NCBI GenBank assembly: GCA_024695505.1 | Contig: JAILIB010000020.1 | Span: forward strand, 1-45,063 | Source: Saccharofermentans sp. | GTDB lineage: Bacteria; Bacillota; Clostridia; Saccharofermentanales; Saccharofermentanaceae | Length of the DNA: 45,063 nucleotides | Reading direction: 5' to 3' | In this document: one piece after another, positions 41,684 through 45,063 of the stretch | How positions within the stretch are numbered: position 1 is the first letter of the stretch | Layout: every line of letters begins with the position of its first letter | Program-made: the position numbers and the translations under genes | The notes under the pieces: generated by a model | Told to the model about the DNA's origin: nothing | The model's input: the letters and a program-made list of their open reading frames with translations, nothing else | Databases searched by the model: none

Positions 41684-44600
41684 ATGCTCGCATTTCTGTA
41701 TCTTTGCGTATGCGCCATAACGGGAATGGTCCTCGTGGCCATCTGTGTCCCCGACGTAAGACGTCTGTATTTGGCCTGCGCTCCCTCCGTCAAGGCGATT
41801 GAAAACATCCCGAGCACCCTGTTCGTTGTTGCCGCCGGAACCGTTACCGGCATGCTGTGCGTGCCGTTCGTCAACTATTACGTGATCCTTGGTCTTTCCT
41901 ATATCGTTGCAAGCGACAAGCTCTGCATGAAGATCAGCTTCATGGTCACCGCAGCCATATTCCTGTGGCTCGTTCTCACCTGCCTGATCCTCGTTAACAA
42001 AAGACGGATCAAAAAGGAAGAAGCGGGAGAAGAAAACGTAACAAGGCTTCCACAATATGTAAACAAGCCTTCAAACTTGATCTTCTACAGTTTTTTCATC
42101 TTAGTGACCACGGTCATCGCTGCATTTCTCATGTTCTATACCTACAGGATCGACCGCAATTATCTGCTTAACGGATATTCGACTTTCTCAGACCTCTCGC
42201 CTCATACGGCAATGGTCTCCTCATTCGGAAAAGGCTTCAACTTCCCTTCCGAATACATGCATTTCTCGGGTGACGGCATCAAATACCACTTCATGTTCTA
42301 TTTCCTCGCCGGAATGCTCGAATACCTGGGCTTACCCATCGATTACGCCCTCAATGTCCCTTCTATCATCGTGATGGTTTGCGCGATGGTCCTTCTGGGA
42401 CTTCTTGCATCACTCCTTTCCGGAAGACGTCTCGCATTCGCACTCTCGCCCGTTCTCGTTTTCCTCAGGAGCTCACTCAACGTATTCATCCACATAAGGG
42501 ATCTTCTCGCAGAAGGTCATACTCCGGTAACTGCACTTACCGAGATAATGTCAGATTCCACATGGTACGGACAAACCCCTTATGACGAATGGGGCGTATG
42601 GGCGATCAACGTCTATCCCAACCAGCGCCACCTGATGCTCGGCGTCTCTGTGGTACTCATCTGCGTGATCCTCTTCATACCTTTCGTAAGAAGGCTCTGC
42701 ATCTCCGCAATGAGCTCCGGTTCGTTCGGCGGTTTCTTCAAGGCCATCCTATTCTCCAGGAACGCATGGCTTCCCAGAAAAGACGATCCGCTCTCTGCCG
42801 GCACGGTCGCACTCTACTCATGCATACTTGTTATCGTCATGCCGTATTTCCACGGCTCCTGCCTCATTTCCCTGCTGCTCATCCTGTTCGGAATGGCGCT
42901 TGTTTCAGAGAGCAGACTGCTTCACCTTATGGTCGCGGTCTGCGCGGTAGCGTCTTCGTTCATCCAGACAGCAGTTTTCTCGGGAGGCGCGCAGAATGTT
43001 CTCACGATGCAGTACAATCCGGGATTCGTTCTGTCTGAATCTTCAAAAACGATAACGTCCAGCGTGCTCCTGAACTGGGGCAGATACCTCATTACCGTTA
43101 CCGGCGCCACGCTCGTTACCGCAATAGTCTGCACCCTGATCCTTCTCTTCCACGACATCATCAAGAAGAAGCCTGTTTACAGGTTCTTCCTTATGCTCGC
43201 TTTCCTGAACCCGCTGGTCTTCGCATTCTTTTTCCAGGTCACCCGTGAAATGCTTGCGAACCACAAGTTCATCCAGGTCTCGATAATACTGGTCGACGCT
43301 TTTGTCGCCATCTTCCTTGCCAACCTCATCATCGTTCCCGGCCGTAAGAAGTCCGTGGTCGTTTTGGCCGCTGATGCTGACGTCGATGCTGATGACGAAG
43401 ATGACAATGAAACCGAAGAGACCGTTGATGCGGAAGCGCTCGAAGCCAACATCAAGAAAGCTGAAGCTGACGGTGAGCTTCCTCCCGTAATCTCCGAAGA
43501 AACAAAAGCTTTGGAAGCTTCAACGGATAAAGGATCAGACGATGAGAAGTCCGGCGAAGACGAAGGTCCGTTTGAGGTCCTGACCGGCTCCGAAGATCCT
43601 GACGACTCCAAGCCTGAAGAGATCACCACAGGTGAAGATGAAAAATCTGAGGAAAAGAAAGAACCGGAAGACGGAGTCAAAGAAGATGAGGCAAAGGATT
43701 CACGTCTTCTTGAAAAGATCCCTGATGAACGTACGGTTTCAATGAGACCCGGTTCCGTTGCCATCGCAGAGGAAACCGCCAAGGCCGAGGAGGCAATTAA
43801 AGAGACTTCCGTTGAAACCGAAGACTCCGATGACTCCGACGATGCCGAAGCAGCTTTCGTTGATGAAAAGGCCAAAGCTGATGACGCTGAAGAGAGCGAA
43901 GATAAGGATTCCGACATTCCGTCCGAGCGCACCGTGGGTATGAGACCCGGAACCACAGCAATTGCCGAAGAAACCTCAAAAGCAGAGGCTTCTGATAAAG
44001 CTGAGGACAAAGACAAAACAGAAGAGGCTGACAAAGCAGAGGAATCCTCCAAGACTGACGAGCCTGAAGAGCCTTCTGAGGCTTCAGCCGAAACTGAAGA
44101 GGCGGAAGACGATCTCCCGTTCGAAGTCCTTGACGACGAAGACGGCAAGGATAAGAAAGAATCCAAAGAACTCGCCGAGAAGTCTTCTGATGAAGAAGAT
44201 AAACCGGCCGAACCTTCTGAAGCAAAGGACGAAGGATCAGATGAGGAATCCGATGAAGACGATGAAGAAGACATGGTCCTCGAGCACAAAGAAGTCGAGA
44301 CCGTTAAGACTACAGGTCTGCCCGGTCCCGTCTGGTTCATCTTCGAGATCTTCGGTGTTCTTGCTGCCCTCATCCTGTTGGTTGCCCTTGTAGGCACCGG
44401 CATTTCCGAATGGGCAACCTATATCAACATCAATTCAACTCCGATGGCTGTGAACGTAAATTCACCTCTCACGGAATGGATCGAGAAGAACACTGATCCC
44501 AATGACGTCTTCCTGACACCTGAATGGTCAATGAACAGATTCCTGCTCGCAGGACGTCCGATGTACTACGGCTGGCCTTACTACGCCTGGTCCGCAGGTC

Positions 44601-44839
44601 ACGATACCAACACCCGTGACACGATCTACCTCTGGCTCATCTCGGGCTGCGGCGGCGACATCAAGGAGTTTAAGCGTTACTGCAAGGAGCGCGGCATCCG
44701 CTACCTGATCGCCGATCCCGACTTCGATGACGGCGACTATGGCGAAGACGTATTCTTCAACCGTGAGTTCTTCGAAGCAAACCTGACCCAGGTAGCTTAC
44801 TTCACCGAGGAGAACACGGTAATCTACAAGATCTACTGA
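41684..44839 (+). CDS. GT-C-like membrane protein with a 310-residue acidic insert
   Basis: A 1051-residue protein. Residues 1-550 hold about 13 membrane helices. The first large outer loop has Asp170 and His174 in FSDLSPHTAMVSSFGKG, then DGIKYHFMFYFLAGM, in keeping with GT-C glycosyltransferases. After the basic VPGRKK (cytoplasmic by the positive-inside rule) comes a Glu/Asp/Lys/Ser/Ala-rich, probably disordered region at about 558-870. One more helix follows (about 881-905), then an outer C-terminal domain of about 145 residues, beginning NSPLTEWIEKNTDPNDVFL, as seen at the end of many GT-C proteins. Two copies of IPxERTVxMRPGxxAIAEET lie in the insert (679 and 745). The ATG at 41684 has GAAGGGAG upstream. 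It is monocistronic, with its own promoter and a terminator. Substrate unknown. Confidence 0.82.
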   Translation: MLAFLYLCVCAITGMVLVAICVPDVRRLYLACAPSVKAIENIPSTLFVVAAGTVTGMLCVPFVNYYVILGLSYIVASDKLCMKISFMVTAAIFLWLVLTCLILVNKRRIKKEEAGEENVTRLPQYVNKPSNLIFYSFFILVTTVIAAFLMFYTYRIDRNYLLNGYSTFSDLSPHTAMVSSFGKGFNFPSEYMHFSGDGIKYHFMFYFLAGMLEYLGLPIDYALNVPSIIVMVCAMVLLGLLASLLSGRRLAFALSPVLVFLRSSLNVFIHIRDLLAEGHTPVTALTEIMSDSTWYGQTPYDEWGVWAINVYPNQRHLMLGVSVVLICVILFIPFVRRLCISAMSSGSFGGFFKAILFSRNAWLPRKDDPLSAGTVALYSCILVIVMPYFHGSCLISLLLILFGMALVSESRLLHLMVAVCAVASSFIQTAVFSGGAQNVLTMQYNPGFVLSESSKTITSSVLLNWGRYLITVTGATLVTAIVCTLILLFHDIIKKKPVYRFFLMLAFLNPLVFAFFFQVTREMLANHKFIQVSIILVDAFVAIFLANLIIVPGRKKSVVVLAADADVDADDEDDNETEETVDAEALEANIKKAEADGELPPVISEETKALEASTDKGSDDEKSGEDEGPFEVLTGSEDPDDSKPEEITTGEDEKSEEKKEPEDGVKEDEAKDSRLLEKIPDERTVSMRPGSVAIAEETAKAEEAIKETSVETEDSDDSDDAEAAFVDEKAKADDAEESEDKDSDIPSERTVGMRPGTTAIAEETSKAEASDKAEDKDKTEEADKAEESSKTDEPEEPSEASAETEEAEDDLPFEVLDDEDGKDKKESKELAEKSSDEEDKPAEPSEAKDEGSDEESDEDDEEDMVLEHKEVETVKTTGLPGPVWFIFEIFGVLAALILLVALVGTGISEWATYININSTPMAVNVNSPLTEWIEKNTDPNDVFLTPEWSMNRFLLAGRPMYYGWPYYAWSAGHDTNTRDTIYLWLISGCGGDIKEFKRYCKERGIRYLIADPDFDDGDYGEDVFFNREFFEANLTQVAYFTEENTVIYKIY
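43718..43987 (+). repeat. Two-copy peptide repeat within the acidic insert
   Basis: Copies at 43718-43789 and 43916-43987 encode I-P-x-E-R-T-V-x-M-R-P-G-x-x-A-I-A-E-E-T-x-K-A-E. The codons differ at many synonymous positions while the peptide is nearly unchanged, so the conservation is at protein level. Both copies lie in otherwise low-complexity acidic sequence. Confidence 0.8.
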
Positions 44840-44867
44840 TCTGAATCGAATCAACACAAAACAAAAT

Positions 44868-44891
44868 GGGGCGCCCCAATCGGGACGCCCC
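44868..44891. terminator. Terminator between convergent genes at the right end
   Basis: GGGGCGCCCC and GGGACGCCCC (44868-44877, 44882-44891) form a 10-bp stem with one mismatch and a 4-base loop. The minus strand continues ATTTTGTTTTG, a fair U tract. The plus strand continues TTCTGATTC, weaker. It may serve both genes. Confidence 0.7.
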
Positions 44892-44908
44892 TTCTGATTC
44901 ATTCAAGA

Positions 44909-44980
44909 GTAATATTTCTTTTCGAGCGATTTCCGCAGGCGCTGCAGCGCCGAGGACCTTAGCGAGTAAAGCAATATTAC
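44909..44980. repeat. Nested inverted repeat in the 3' region of the right-edge gene
   Basis: Outer arms 44909-44921 and 44968-44980 (GTAATATT-n-CTTT with its complement, one mismatch) enclose a perfect 14-base palindrome GGCGCTGCAGCGCC (44938-44951). It begins two bases past the stop codon at 44983. It is probably an RNA structure at the end of the minus-strand transcript. Confidence 0.5.
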
Positions 44981-44982
44981 GA

Positions 44983-45063
44983 TTACGATTCTTCCTCGAC
45001 TTTAGCCTCAGCTATGACCTTCTGAGCGATTTCGTCAGGTGCGGGTTCATAGCGTACGTGCTC
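44983..45063 (-). CDS. C-terminal tail of an unidentified minus-strand gene
   Basis: The last 26 codons of a gene entering from the right edge. The tail has the YEPAPDEIAQKVIAEA phrase and an acidic end (KVEEES) before TAA. The tyrosine-proline pattern followed by an amphipathic helix recalls the C-terminal end of elongation factor G proteins, but so few residues do not settle it. The terminator and inverted repeat just downstream support a genuine gene end. Confidence 0.5.
   Translation of the reverse strand, partial: EHVRYEPAPDEIAQKVIAEAKVEEES

Noticed and set aside
43177..44403. A 408-codon Ser-rich open frame on the minus strand
   Set aside because: It is the antisense of the acidic insert; Glu/Asp/Ala codons read as Ser-rich on the other strand. 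The plus-strand frame has membrane helices on both sides, a ribosome binding site and a promoter.

Overview
The window looks like a chromosomal segment of a Gram-positive, Clostridia-type member of the Firmicutes. The reasons are the rplQ-ecfA-ecfT-truA gene order, the infA/rpmJ/rpsM/rpsK/rpsD/rpoA/rplQ block, strong AGGAGG-type ribosome binding sites with occasional GTG/TTG starts, a YfhO plus CsbB/GtrB-like glycosyltransferase pair, a VanW-family protein, an acetyl-type MetA (Glu111), and cysteine (zinc) forms of adenylate kinase and L36. I cannot place it to genus. Coding density is very high and no gap exceeds about 210 bases. I see no tRNA, rRNA, insertion sequence, CRISPR array or prophage gene.

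Layout. (1) 1-7937: a VanW/PG-binding-domain protein cut by the left edge, a Cof-type HAD phosphatase, a phosphoglucomutase/phosphomannomutase, a YfhO-type membrane glycosyltransferase and, divergently, a GtrB/CsbB-type polyprenyl-phosphate glycosyltransferase. (2) 7944-20206, minus strand, read from right to left: NfeD, SPFH/stomatin, nicotinate phosphoribosyltransferase, cyclophilin, an 809-residue membrane protein with a beta-rich insert, then four tandem paralogous multi-pass membrane proteins with their own promoter. (3) 20287-24719: a fused EcfA1-EcfA2 ATPase, EcfT, a ROK glucokinase and TruA. (4) 24836-32289: the end of the spc and alpha ribosomal operons (secY-adk-map-infA, then rpmJ-rpsM-rpsK-rpsD-rpoA-rplQ), interrupted by a separately terminated membrane-protein gene between infA and rpmJ. 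(5) 32446-33090: a plus-strand lipoprotein. (6) 33093-41534, minus strand: ddl, a small membrane protein, a uridine-kinase-like kinase, metA, nnrD, alr and a YidC-sulfatase fusion. (7) 41684-44839: a 1051-residue GT-C-like membrane protein with a 310-residue acidic insert, then a terminator and the tail of a minus-strand gene at the right edge.

How it fits together. Housekeeping translation and secretion genes sit between two blocks that look devoted to the cell surface. One block has the sugar-phosphate supply (phosphoglucomutase), a lipid-linked sugar maker (GtrB/CsbB-like) and at least six large membrane proteins of GT-C character. The other supplies D-alanine and D-Ala-D-Ala (alr, ddl) and ends in a protein joining a degenerate YidC-like domain to an alkaline-phosphatase/sulfatase-fold domain of the lipoteichoic-acid-synthase type. 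My main hypothesis is that the window encodes parts of a surface-polymer synthesis and decoration system. The most unusual elements are the YidC-sulfatase fusion, the four-gene paralog array and the acidic-insert membrane protein.
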